The notes below the pieces were generated by a model. It did not search any database. It was not told where the DNA came from and saw nothing but the letters and a program-made list of their open reading frames with translations. The position numbers were made by a program, and so were the translations under genes. Positions 45,939-56,137 of a DNA stretch of 64,000 nt are shown piece by piece (position 1 is the first letter of the stretch; each line of letters starts with the position of its first letter). The stretch comes from Simmondsia chinensis. Lineage: Eukaryota > Streptophyta > Magnoliopsida > Caryophyllales > Simmondsiaceae. Location: the NCBI GenBank assembly GCA_018398585.1, contig JAGTTD010000022.1:13517359-13581358 (forward strand), given 5' to 3'.

Positions 45939-48615
45939 ATGGGTGATTTTGTTGCATGAGTTCTGTACGGTGGCCACTTTAAGGAGAGGGCACAGTACGT
46001 TGGTGGAAAATTGGGTTATTTTTTAGTGGATGAGAAAACTAACTTCGCTGGTTTGCAAAGAACTGTGGCGGAGGTGATTGGTGCTCAGTTGGATGCGGGT
46101 TCAAAGATGCATTTTCAATGTTTCACCGCCGTTCCGGCCGTGCCCTTGTACGATGTCGTTGATGATAGGTCAGTTATGCTTTGGAAGACACTAGCCAAAG
46201 AAGATAGGGCGAAGCATCCTTTGATCGTAACTGTACAGTCATCCGGTGACAGGAATCCTTCCTTCGATTGGCAAAGGACTCCCATTCAAACAATTCCCGA
46301 TGGTGACGAGAACAGTGGCCATTCGCACCCTGAGGTTCCCGAGACTTCTGGTGGATGTATGGATGTGGGGATGGAAGAAGCAGCCCGCGTAGATGCATCT
46401 GAAATCGATTTGAACATGCCTGCTGTGACTGTTGCGGCAACAGCAACAGGTGGAGATTGGGAAAATTCCAATCAAAGTGCATGGGACAATTTGGACAATA
46501 TCAATTTATCCCAGGTGCGACCGACTGTACCTGATGCATCACCTCCAGAGGGGCACACTTATGAGCATCGTAATATTTCCCCTGAAGACCCTCTGATTGT
46601 CGAACCTGCAGTGTAATGGAATGCGGAACCCAGCGGTCAACCGAATGTCCACCCGATGTCCAAGCTGCTGGTGATCCTCGTTATGATGATGATGCTGGCT
46701 CCGGTGATGAGAGGAGCCAGATTGACGGGGTATATGGGCAGGGTAGGATGGTTAATGTAATCGAGGTGCATCAAGTATTTGAATAGAAGAAGGATTTGTT
46801 GAATAACCTGGGAGTAATTGCCATAAGGGAAAAAATTGAATTCAAGAGCTTCAAGTCTAACAAATCCTTAACGGTTATTCGTTTTGTGCTAGAGGGTTGC
46901 ACATGGAGGGTTCGGGCTACGTGTCTAGCAGATGGTGGGTATTGGATGGTTACAAAATTTGAAAATAATCATACCCACCCTACCGATCTCACCACTGTTA
47001 GACACAGGCAGGCAACCAGTTGGGTCGTCGGGGAGTGCGTCCGCAAGAAACTTGTCAACCCCGGAAGAGTGTTCAAGCCATGGGATGTCATAGATGACAT
47101 CCGCAGTTGCTACGGTGTTGATATCAGCTACAATGTTGCATGGAGGGCGAGAGAGTTAGCATACGACAGTGTTAGATTGGGTACTGCCGAAGAGTCATAT
47201 GCATTCTTGCCTGCTTATCTGCAAGTCCTCCAACAGACTAACCCCGGTACCCGCATTTTATTTACGGACAGATGACGAAAGAAGGTTTAAGTACCTCTTT
47301 ATTGTGTTTGATGCTTCCCTGAAAGGGTACCAGTTTTGCCGGCCTGTTGTGAGCATTGACGCAACACATCTGAAGGGAAAATACAGGGGTGTTCTATTCA
47401 TGGCCGTTTGCCATGATGCCAACTAGCAAATTTTCCTGATTGCTGTTGGTATCGGTGATTCAGAGAATGATGCATCGTGGCATTGGTTCCTCAGTAGATT
47501 GAAAGAAGTCAATGGGGAGCCTATTGGCCATGTCATTGTATCTGATAGACACCGAGGCATCCAACGAGCGGTGGAAGAAGTTTTTCCCAACACATTTCAC
47601 GGGCTGTGCATGTACCACTTGCTGAACAACTTGAAGGCCAAATTCAAGAGCAAATCGAAGTAGTTGGATTAGTACTACTACAAAACAGCTAAAGCATACA
47701 ACATTCAAGAGTTCCATAGTTTGTTTTTCAGTTTATGTTGTGCCGTACCCGGGGCTAAAGATTACTTTGAAGATGTGGGACTGGACAAGTGGACTCGTTC
47801 CCACTCCTCTTGTCGTCGGTACAACATAATGACGACAAACATTTCAGAATCCATGAATGCTGTATTGGTCAAGGTGTGTGACTATCCAATTACTGCCCTC
47901 GTTGACGAGTTTAGGCTACTGTTGCAGAAGTGGTTTCATGACAGAAAAGCTAAGGCTGAAGCTTGCACCAGTACAATGTCCCCCGACGTCGAAAAGAAAT
48001 TACAAGACAGATTGAAATTATCAAAAACGATGACAGTAAGCTCCGTATAATTTATGATACGTGCATGTTTTGTGGGTTATTTGTTTAATTTATTTTTTAT
48101 TTTTTTATTGTTTTTGCGCCGTGCAGATTTTGCGAGCTGATGATCGTACTTTCGACGTCATCGATAGGGAGAAGAATTTCTGCCCAGATATGTCACAGAG
48201 GACATGTACCTGCCGCATGTTTCAGCTTGAGCAGCTTCCTTGTGAGCATGCGTTAGCCATCGTACGGCACAGTCCTTATGGTCTGTACGACTTATGCTCG
48301 CCGTACTACAGTAGAGAAAAATGGTACGAGTCGTACAGAGGTGTCGTCTACCCACTGCCGCACATAAGTGACTAGCGTATCCCGCATGATGTGTCTGACA
48401 TGAATCTTCTTCCACCTGACGTGCGAACCTCTTCTGGGAGGAGGCGGAAGAGGAGGATTCCGTCTGTCGATGAGGAGTGTGTTCATCAAAGGGGCAGTCG
48501 GTGCAAGGAACACGGGCATAACCGATCCACGTGCAAGAATCCAATTGCTCTACGTCCTAGTGCCAAAGGCACTTCATCAAACTCCCGCAGTCCTTCTTCT
48601 CAAGTCCCTCCTTGA
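45939..48615 (+). pseudogene. MULE transposase (mudrA-like), two exons, inactivated
   Basis: The start ATG (45939) follows an acceptor (TTCTTGTCCACAG). The N-terminal PB1-like region has YGGHFKERAQYVGGKLGYFL and VPLYDVVDD. A zinc DNA-binding part follows (VLEGCTWRVRATCLADGGYW, KFENNHTHP). The DDE core has RPVVSIDATHLKGKYRGVL (first D), GHVIVSDRHRGIQRAVEEVF (second D), HGLCMYHLLNNLKAKF and TTNISESMNAVL (E). An intron (48036-48126, GTAAGC...GTGCAG) precedes a SWIM finger (CTCRMFQLEQLPCEHALAIV) and a final zinc knuckle (CKEHGHNRSTCKNP). Catalytic residues remain. Stops at 45957, 46614, 46784, 47424, 47661, 47670 and 48373, plus frame changes near 46.6-46.8 kb and 47.26 kb, inactivate it. It would excise and reinsert the element in the nucleus. 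Confidence 0.93.
48036..48126 (+). other. Transposase intron
   Basis: GTAAGCTCCG at the donor and TTTGCGCCGTGCAG at the acceptor, 91 bp, T-rich. It keeps phase 0 between MTVSS-side exon 1 (ending K-T-M-T) and exon 2 (starting I-L-R-A-D-D). Confidence 0.8.
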
Positions 48616-48741
48616 CTGGTGTGACGTGTTGATGTATTTTCATTCTTTATTTATTTACATTCTTTATTTATTTTATTTTTTACAATGTATTTATTAATGA
48701 CAGTTTTGCAGTATCCATACCGCATTGACTGGTGTGACAGT

Positions 48742-48866
48742 GTTGATGTATTTTCAAATTATGTAATGAAATTTGTGAATGAAGTGATTTGAAGTTGGTC
48801 CCAAATGTGTGTTATATGTGTTTTGATATGATGGGTTAGTGTATTGGGTTATGTGTCGACACACAG
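48742..48866 (+). repeat. 3' flank of the transposase gene, inverted copy of 53000-53206
   Basis: TTGATGTATTTTCAAATT, GTAATGAAATTT, AAGTTGGTCCCAA, GTGTGTT and GTGTCGACACAC occur in this order. Their inverted complements lie in the same order at 53000-53206, downstream of the Ulp1 gene. The segment just before (48616-48760) contains a partial duplicate of GGTGTGAC-GTGTTGATGTATTTTCA. Confidence 0.8.
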
Positions 48867-48879
48867 AGCCCTGTGTGGA

Positions 48880-51735
48880 ACCCTTGCTGAGTAGGATATA
48901 CTGTGTTTGAAACGAATAGCTGTGTAAGATGAGTCATACACTGTGTATGATAAGTTACAAATGTGTCAAATGAACTTATATAGGTGCGTTTCAAGAAATT
49001 AGTGCAGTATGACTTATCATACACGGTGTATGATGAGTTGTATGGGTGTAAAATCAAGTTTTGCATGTTTGTTTCTAGTTTTGCTTGTATAATGGTGAAA
49101 AATCAGCTTTTATAAGTGTTTTTCAAGTAATTATTGGTGTATGATGGGTTATATTGGTATAAAATCAAGTTATATTGGTGTGTTTGAAACGAATAGCTCT
49201 GTAAGATGAGTCATACACTGTGTATGATAAGTTACAAATGTGTCAAATGAACTTATACAGGTGTGTTTCAAGAAATTAGTGTTGTATGACTTATCATACA
49301 CGGTGTATGATGCGTTGTATAGGTGTAAAATCAAGTTTTGCATGTTTGTTTCTAGTTTTGCTTGTATAATGGTGAAAAATCAGCTTTTATAAGTGTTTTT
49401 CAAGTAATTATTGGTGTATGATGGGTTATATTAGTGTAAAATCAAGTCATATTGGTGTGTTTGAAACGAATAGCTGTGTATGATGAGTCATACACTGTGT
49501 ATGACAAGTTACAAATGTGTCAAATGAACTTATATAGGTGTGTTTCAAGAAATTAGTGCTGTATGACTTATCATACACGGTGTATGATGCATTATATGGG
49601 TGTAAAATCAAGTTGTGCATGTTTGTTTCTAGTTTTGCTTGTCTAATGGTGAAAAATCAGCTTTTATAAGTGTTTTTCAAGTAATTATTGGTGTATGATG
49701 GGTTATATTGGTGTAAAATCAAGTTATATTAGTGTGTTTGAAACGAATAGCTCTGTAAGATGAGTCATACACTGTGTATGACAAGTTACAAATGTGTTAA
49801 ATGAACTTATATAGGTGTGTTTCAAGAAATTAGTGTTGTATGACTTATCATACACGGTGTATGATGCGTTGTATGGGTGTAAAATCAAGTTTTGCATGTT
49901 TGTTTCTAGTTTTGCTTGTATAATGGTGAAAAATCAGATTTTATAAGTGTTTTTCAAGTAATTATTGGTGTATGATGGGTTATATTGGTGTAAAATCAAG
50001 TTATATTGGTGTGTTTGAAACGAATAGCTCTGTAAGATGAGTCATACACTGTGTATGATAAGTTACAAATGTGTCAAATGAACTTATATAGGTGTGTTTC
50101 AAGAAATTAGTGTTGTATGACTTATCATACACGGTGTATGATGCGTTGTATAGGTGTAAAATCAAGTTTTGCATGTTTGTTTCTAGTTTTGCTTGTATAA
50201 TGGTGAAAAATCAGCTTTTATAAGTGTTTTTCAAGTAATTATTGGTGTATAATGGGTTATATTGGTGTAAAATCAAGTCATATTGGTGTGTTTGAAACGA
50301 ATAGCTGTGTATGATGAGTCATACACTGTGTATGACAAGTTACAAATGTGTCAAATGAACTTATATAGGTGTGTTTCAAGAAATTAGTGCTGTATGACTT
50401 ATCATACACGGTGTATGATGCGTTGTATGGGTGTAAAATCAAGTTGTGCATGTTTGTTTCTAGTGTTGCTTGTATAATGGTGAAAAATCAGCTTTTATAA
50501 GTGTTTTTCAAGTAATTATTGGTGTATAATGGGTTATATTGGTGTAAAATCAAGTTATATTGGTGTGTTTGAAACAAATAGCAGTGTAAGATGAGTCATA
50601 CACTGTGTATGATAAGTTACAAATGTGTCAAATGAACTTATATAGGTGTGTTTCAAGAAATTAGTGTTGTATGACTTATCATACACAGTGTATGATGCGT
50701 TGTATGGGTGTAAAATCAAGTTTTGCATGTTTGTTTCTAGTTTTGCTTGTATAATGGTGAAAAATCAGCTTTTATAAGTGTTTTTCAAGTAATTATTGGT
50801 GTATGATGGGTTATATTGGTGTAAAATCAAGTTATATTGGTGTGTTTGAAACGAATAGCTGTGTAAGATGAGTCATACACTGTGTATGATAAGTTACAAA
50901 TGTGTCAAATGAACTTATATAGGTGTGTTTCAAGAAATTAGTGTTGTATGACTTATCATACACAATGTATGATGAGTTGTATGGGTGTAAAATTAAGTTT
51001 TGCATGTTTGTTTCTAGTTTTGCTTGTATAATGGTGAAAAATCAGCTTTTATAAGTGCTTTTCAAGTAATTATTGGTGTATGATGTGTTATATTGGTGTA
51101 AAATCAAGTTATATTGGTGTGATTGAAACGAATAGCAGTGTAAGATGAGTCATACACTGTGTATGATAAGTTACAAATGTGTCAAATGAACTTATATAGG
51201 TGTGTTTCAAGAAATTAGTGTTGTATGACTTATCATACACGGTGTATGATGCGTTGTATGGGTGTAAAATCAAGTTTTGCATGTTTGTTTCTAGTTTTGC
51301 TTGTATAATGGTGAAAAATCAGCTTTTATAAGTGTTTTTCAAGTAATTATTGGTGTATGATGGGTTATATTGGTATAAAATCAAGTTATATTGGTGTGTT
51401 TGAAACGAATAGCTGTGTAAGATGAGTCATACACTGTGTATGATAAGTTACAAATGTGTCAAATGAACTTATATAGGTGTGTTTCAAGAAATTAGTGTTG
51501 TATGACTTATCATACACAATGTATGATGAGTTGTATGGGTGTAAAATTAAGTTTTGCATGTTTGTTTCTAGTTTTGCTTGTATAATGGTGAAAAATCAGC
51601 TTTTATAAGTGCTTTTCAAGTAATTATTGGTGTATGATGTGTTATATTGGTGTAAAATCAAGTTATATTGGTGTGATTGAAACGATTAGTGCTGTATGAC
51701 TTATCATACACGGTGTATGATACGTTTTAATAATC
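48880..51735 (+). repeat. Satellite array 2: ten 277-bp units plus partial
   Basis: The word GAAACGAATAGC (or variant) recurs at 48909, 49185, 49463, 49740, 50016, 50294, 50571, 50848, 51124, 51402 and 51679, exactly ten 277-bp periods. Each unit carries three sub-blocks related to the dyad monomer: GAGTCATACACTGTGTATGA, TTATCATACACGGTGTATGA and a half-site GGTGTATGATGGG. Units are far more alike than those of array 1. Shared variants recur 831 bp (three units) or 555 bp (two units) apart, showing recent amplification of blocks. Confidence 0.92.
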
Positions 51736-51739
51736 ATGA

Positions 51740-52367
51740 AATAGCGAGGTTGTGTATTATGAATGAAATTGTTTTAAATGGAGGAGGCTGACCATGTTGG
51801 GGTAGTTGGGGGTTGAACATTGAATGTTCAGGGGTCATAATGGACTACCAAGCAAGACATTTAGTAACCTCAACTACCACCTACTTTATCCTATCCCTCT
51901 CCCACGGTATTCCTCAATTTAATAACCTCAACTACCATCTACTTTGTATTTTGTATGCCTTTGCCTATAAATGGAGTAGTTGGACAGGAAGTCTAGCATA
52001 CACGGTTCCCCAATTTCGTGCTATATCTAGCCGTTCAAATTGCTAATGTAAGTGGTTCTAGCAGTGGCGGTGGTGGGCCAGTGACAGCCGAGCCGCAGGG
52101 AGAGGTGGCACTTCTACAGATAATGTTTCATCAACAGTGTTTCAAGTAATTAGTGGTGTATGATCAATCACACATAGTGTACGGTATATGATGAGTCGTA
52201 ATGGTGCGAAGTGCATCCGCATGAAAATAATCATATTGACACTTAACTATCTATATTCTATACTTTGTTGAATTTGTCATTTCAATTCCCAAATTATACC
52301 TGTACCGTGTTAGATTTTAGTCGTTCTTTGCTTCTAAATCTTTGAGTTTTCCTATGTCTTCTTTCAG
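51740..52367 (+). other. Unique segment with TATA-like motif and Gly-rich open stretch
   Basis: Contains a partial direct duplication (CCTCAACTACCACCTACTTT and CCTCAACTACCATCTACTTT, 58 bp apart, near 51871 and 51929). A TATA-like CTATAAATGGAG follows at about 51964. Then comes a stretch reading SGSSSGGGGPVTAEPQGEV (about 52047-52103). This looks like promoter plus leader/first-exon sequence and may have been captured with the fragment that follows. A few degenerate dyad units lie at 52140-52200. Nothing is firmly assignable. Confidence 0.35.
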
Positions 52368-52683
52368 AACGAGATGGCAACTTTAGAGCAAAAGAGGAAC
52401 GACGAGAACGTGTTGAAGTTGGCTGACGAGCACAAGGTCATTATGCTTCAATGCTCAACTCATTCATATTTCTCTTAGATTACGTTTTCATATTTTTCTC
52501 GATTTCGGTTGTGATTAACAGATAGAAAAAGAGGCGCATCAGAAAAGATAATCACCTTCGAGAAAGAGCTTGATCGCAAACAAGCGTTAGAGTTGGAAAT
52601 TCAGAGATTGAGAGGCACTGTACAAGTCATGGAACACTTGGGCCAGTGAAATATGCCCAGTTTGTCCTTCAAATTGTCTGCAA
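52368..52683 (+). pseudogene. Captured FDM/IDN2-like (XH/XS-domain) gene fragment, two exons with intron
   Basis: Exon 1 (52368-52436) follows an acceptor (TGTCTTCTTTCAG) and encodes NEMATLEQKRNDENVLKLAD then EHK, followed by a donor AAG|GT. Exon 2 (from 52522, acceptor TGTGATTAACAG) encodes an E-K-E-A-H-Q-K piece and, after a 1-base frame change at about 52548, IITFEKELDRKQALELEIQR then LRGTVQVMEHLGQ and a stop. The ordered blocks ATLEQ-K-DENV-KLAE-K, EK-LH-KII-LEKQLD-KQALELEI--L-G-L-VMKHM are those of the coiled coil before the XH domain of plant FDM/IDN2 proteins, dsRNA-binding partners in RNA-directed DNA methylation. The retained intron shows capture from genomic DNA. It is only a fragment (under 80 codons) and is frameshifted. 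Confidence 0.75.
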
Positions 52684-52749
52684 GGTAATTTAAATTATGT
52701 ATAACGTGAAGAAATGTACAAAGGATTTCCTGCAACTGTTCACAATTCA

Positions 52750-52985
52750 CGGTGTATGATAGTATAAAATGGTGTGAAATCAACTCCTTTTAATGTGTTT
52801 CAAGTACTTAGTGGTGTATAATCAATCATACACGGTTTATGATGAGTTTTAATGGGTAAAAACAACTTTCACATGTATTTTTAAGTTTGCTGGTAATTAT
52901 TGGTGTGTGATGAATCATACACGGGGTATGATGAGTTATATAGGCATAAAATCAACATATGTAGGTGTGGTTGACGTAAATCCCT
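52750..52985 (+). repeat. Short run of degenerate dyad monomers
   Basis: Three units with CACGGTGTATGATAG, ATCATACACGGTTTATGATG and ATCATACACGGGGTATGATG, spaced ~75-80 bp, oriented like arrays 1 and 2. They lie between the FDM-like fragment and the Ulp1 gene 3' flank. Confidence 0.75.
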
Positions 52986-52999
52986 GTTCTGTATGAATG

Positions 53000-53206
53000 T
53001 GTGTCGACACACGTTCCCCGTGTGTCGACACACACCTCTACATCCATTATCTGTAGGGATGTGTGTTGACACGCCATTCCTGTGTGTCAACACACATCGT
53101 TACACACTTCAAAAACACATCAAACACCAAGAACACACAATTGGGACCAATTTCGAAACACTTCAATTGATAATTTTCATTACACAATTTGAAAATATAT
53201 CAACAG
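53000..53206 (-). repeat. 3' flank of the Ulp1 gene with GTGTGTCGACACAC palindromes
   Basis: Carries two copies of the perfect palindrome GTGTGTCGACACAC (52999-53035) and two diverged ones (GTGTGTTGACACG, GTGTGTCAACACAC), then the block inverted relative to 48742-48866. Read on the minus strand it lies downstream of the Ulp1 stop and is probably its 3' UTR and terminator region. Confidence 0.75.
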
Positions 53207-54174
53207 GAATATACAACATTATTTTGTTCACAAAAAAATAAAAATATACAACAATATGGAAATATACAATATTACATACACATCACAACCTTTATACAAT
53301 TTTCAGTATAATGAATATAATGTCAATCCTATGGTAATATACAATAACATATACACATCATATAATTGTATTCACATGTATACATTTGCATCTGTTTCTT
53401 TCTTCCATGTCTGTACAAGTGTACACAGGTATTCAGCCGCATTTTCCTCATCTGCCCTTGCGTGCATTGGTGGATGCTGAGTCCATTTGTAAGCAAAAAT
53501 TCAATAAACTTTACAACAAAAATGCCACAATCTGACCTACAGTTCATAATAATACAGATGAGACAATAAGAAACTATACATCACTGTAAGTAATGACTAT
53601 TTTGCATCCACTTAATAACCAAAAGGCCGAATGAACGGAATAGTAAAACTGCATAGGAAGTAGAGGTCATACCCCATCTGTTGTGGACATTCACCCCGGT
53701 AGGCTTGCCTCTGAAATTTAGGAGGTCCTTTCGGACATCCCAAAAATTAACCATATCTAGAGCATATGGAAGCAATATTGCAATTGGTTCCACATGTTCT
53801 AATCTTGATTCCTTGGCTGCGGCGGAGTACAAAGAATCAATTACCTGTATCTGCCATTTTTTAAAATGGATGGCAGTAAGGAACCAATGTTGATTAGGTT
53901 GATTGATGGCATGTATATCCGATCCACGTCGTGGCAGCGGATCCCATATGGGACATCCCCGGCAAGAAACTTAATGATCAACGATTCAAAATCATAAAAA
54001 GCTGACTGGACTGGGATTTCTCTGTTTTGAGTCCGTTTGAGTAGGGTCCAAATAAAGGAGCAACCGACGTAGACGCACATCTTGCCCTCTAGTTGAAATG
54101 CTCCGGCCACTGATGTTTTTTCTCCAGAATATAGTGCAGAACTACATCCATTTCCCGCAATTCACCACTAATTA

Positions 54175-55262
54175 GTTGAAACACCCTAACACAAGTTGTT
54201 CTTAGGCAAGTAAAACCTATCATACATGATGTATGGTTAACCATATACCACTAATCACTTCAAAAACACATAAACAAGTTGAATTTACACAATTAAACCC
54301 TATCATACATGGTGTATGACTAATCATGCACCACTCTTTACTTAAAACATACTAACACAAGTTGGTTTTACACCTTTAAAACTAATCATACACGGTGTAT
54401 GACTAATGATACACCACTTGCTAACTTAACACACAATAACATAAGTCGATTTACCCCATTAAAACATATCATACACGGTGTATGATTGATCATACACCAC
54501 TTATTGTGAAACACACCCATACAAATTGATTTCACACCCTTAAAACCAATCATACACGGTGTATGACTAATAATACACCACTTGTGTTTGATACACACAA
54601 TAACATAAGTTGATTTACACCATTAAAACATATCATACACGGTGTATGATTGATCATACACCACTTATTACTTGAAACACACCCATACAAGTTGATTTCA
54701 CACCCTTAAAACCAACTATACACGGTGTATGACTAATAATACACCACTTGTGTTTGATACACACAATAACATAAGTCGATTTACACCATTAAAACATATC
54801 ATACACGGTGTATGATTGATCATACACCACTTATTACTTGAAACACACCCATACAAGTTGATTTCACACCCTTAAAACCAATCATACACGGTGTATGACT
54901 AATAATACACCACTTGTGTTTGATACACACAATAACAGAAGTCGATTTACACCATTAAAACATATCATACACAGTGTATGATTGATCATACACCACTTAT
55001 TACTTGAAACACACCCGTACAAGTTGATTTCGCACCCTTAAAACCAATCATACATGATGTATGACTAATAATACACCACTTGTGTTTGATACACACAATA
55101 ACATAAGTCGATTTACACCATTAAAACATATCATACACGGTGTATGATTGATCATACACCACTTATTACTTGAAACACACCTATACAAGTTGATTTCACA
55201 CCCTTAAAACCTACCATACACGGTATATTATTCATCATACACCACTAATTAGTTGACACACC
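54175..55262 (-). repeat. Satellite array 3 inside a protease-gene intron
   Basis: About 13 monomers in the opposite DNA orientation to array 1, hence co-oriented with the protease gene. They alternate between two variants (CATACACGGTGTATGACTAA with AATACACCACTTG, and CATACACGGTGTATGATTGA with TCATACACCACTTATTA), giving a ~166-bp dimer (twice 83). The intron runs from the donor at 55326 to about 54166, so the array fills nearly all of it. Confidence 0.9.
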
Positions 55263-55831
55263 ACAAAAAAGACTGGGATCCAATTACAGTAATCACACGA
55301 CAAAATTTTCATGATGGGAAACATACCTCATCCGTAAGCCAGGCGCCATCATTTTTCAACTGATACCAAAATTGACCCGTCGTGGCAGTCAAAACAGTGA
55401 AATCCATTCGTTGATCCGGAGGTAACGGAAGGGGAGTCTTCAAATCTCTGTAATATATAATAAGAAGCATGATATATAAGCATCCCATAAGAAAGATGCA
55501 TTCTGGAAACATTTACATACTGATTATCAAAAAGTATAGTGTAAAATCACACTCACTTCTTAACCATTGCATGAAACCTTTTGTAAAAAGCTTCAAACTG
55601 CTTTTTGTCTTCCTTGGAGGGAGGTTGGAATGGATCGAAGGGCAGAACCGGTTCCGGTCCAGGATGGGTCATTCTTGCCCGTTTGCTCTTACCCTCTGCT
55701 GTCCATTCTTCACCTTTATTCTTGGGATTTGGCTTGGGGTCCCTCCTCTCTTGCCACAATCTCAAAACTGTCTCGGACAATGTCATCAAGTTTTCAACGC
55801 CATCCACACGCGTTGACGATAATTCCTTGTA

Positions 55832-56137
55832 GACATTTTCCTCGTCCCTAGTTGGCAGAGCAAATACCAAAGTCAATAAACCTCAACACGCATGAAAACA
55901 TACCAAATTAGGACAATAACAAGGATCCGTAGTGTCATACCTAGTACGTGCAGGAGAAATAATAATTTCTTGCTCAATTGGTTCCTGGTAGACATAATCC
56001 TCGTCCCTGGTTGGCAGAGCAAATACCAAAGTCAATAAACCTCAACATGCGTGAAAACATACCAAATTGGGATAATAACAAGGATCCGTAGTGTCTTACC
56101 CAGTACATGCAGGAGAAATAATAATTGCTTGCTCAAT
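55832..56137 (-). repeat. 159-bp tandem duplication of an exon-intron unit in the protease gene
   Basis: GTTGGCAGAGCAAATACCAA followed by GTCAATAAACCTCAACAYGC occurs at 55851 and 56010. The rest of the unit, including acceptor, a 66-bp exon and donor, is repeated with ~93% identity by eye. Both copies of the splice sites look usable, so the duplication added an in-frame exon. Confidence 0.85.
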
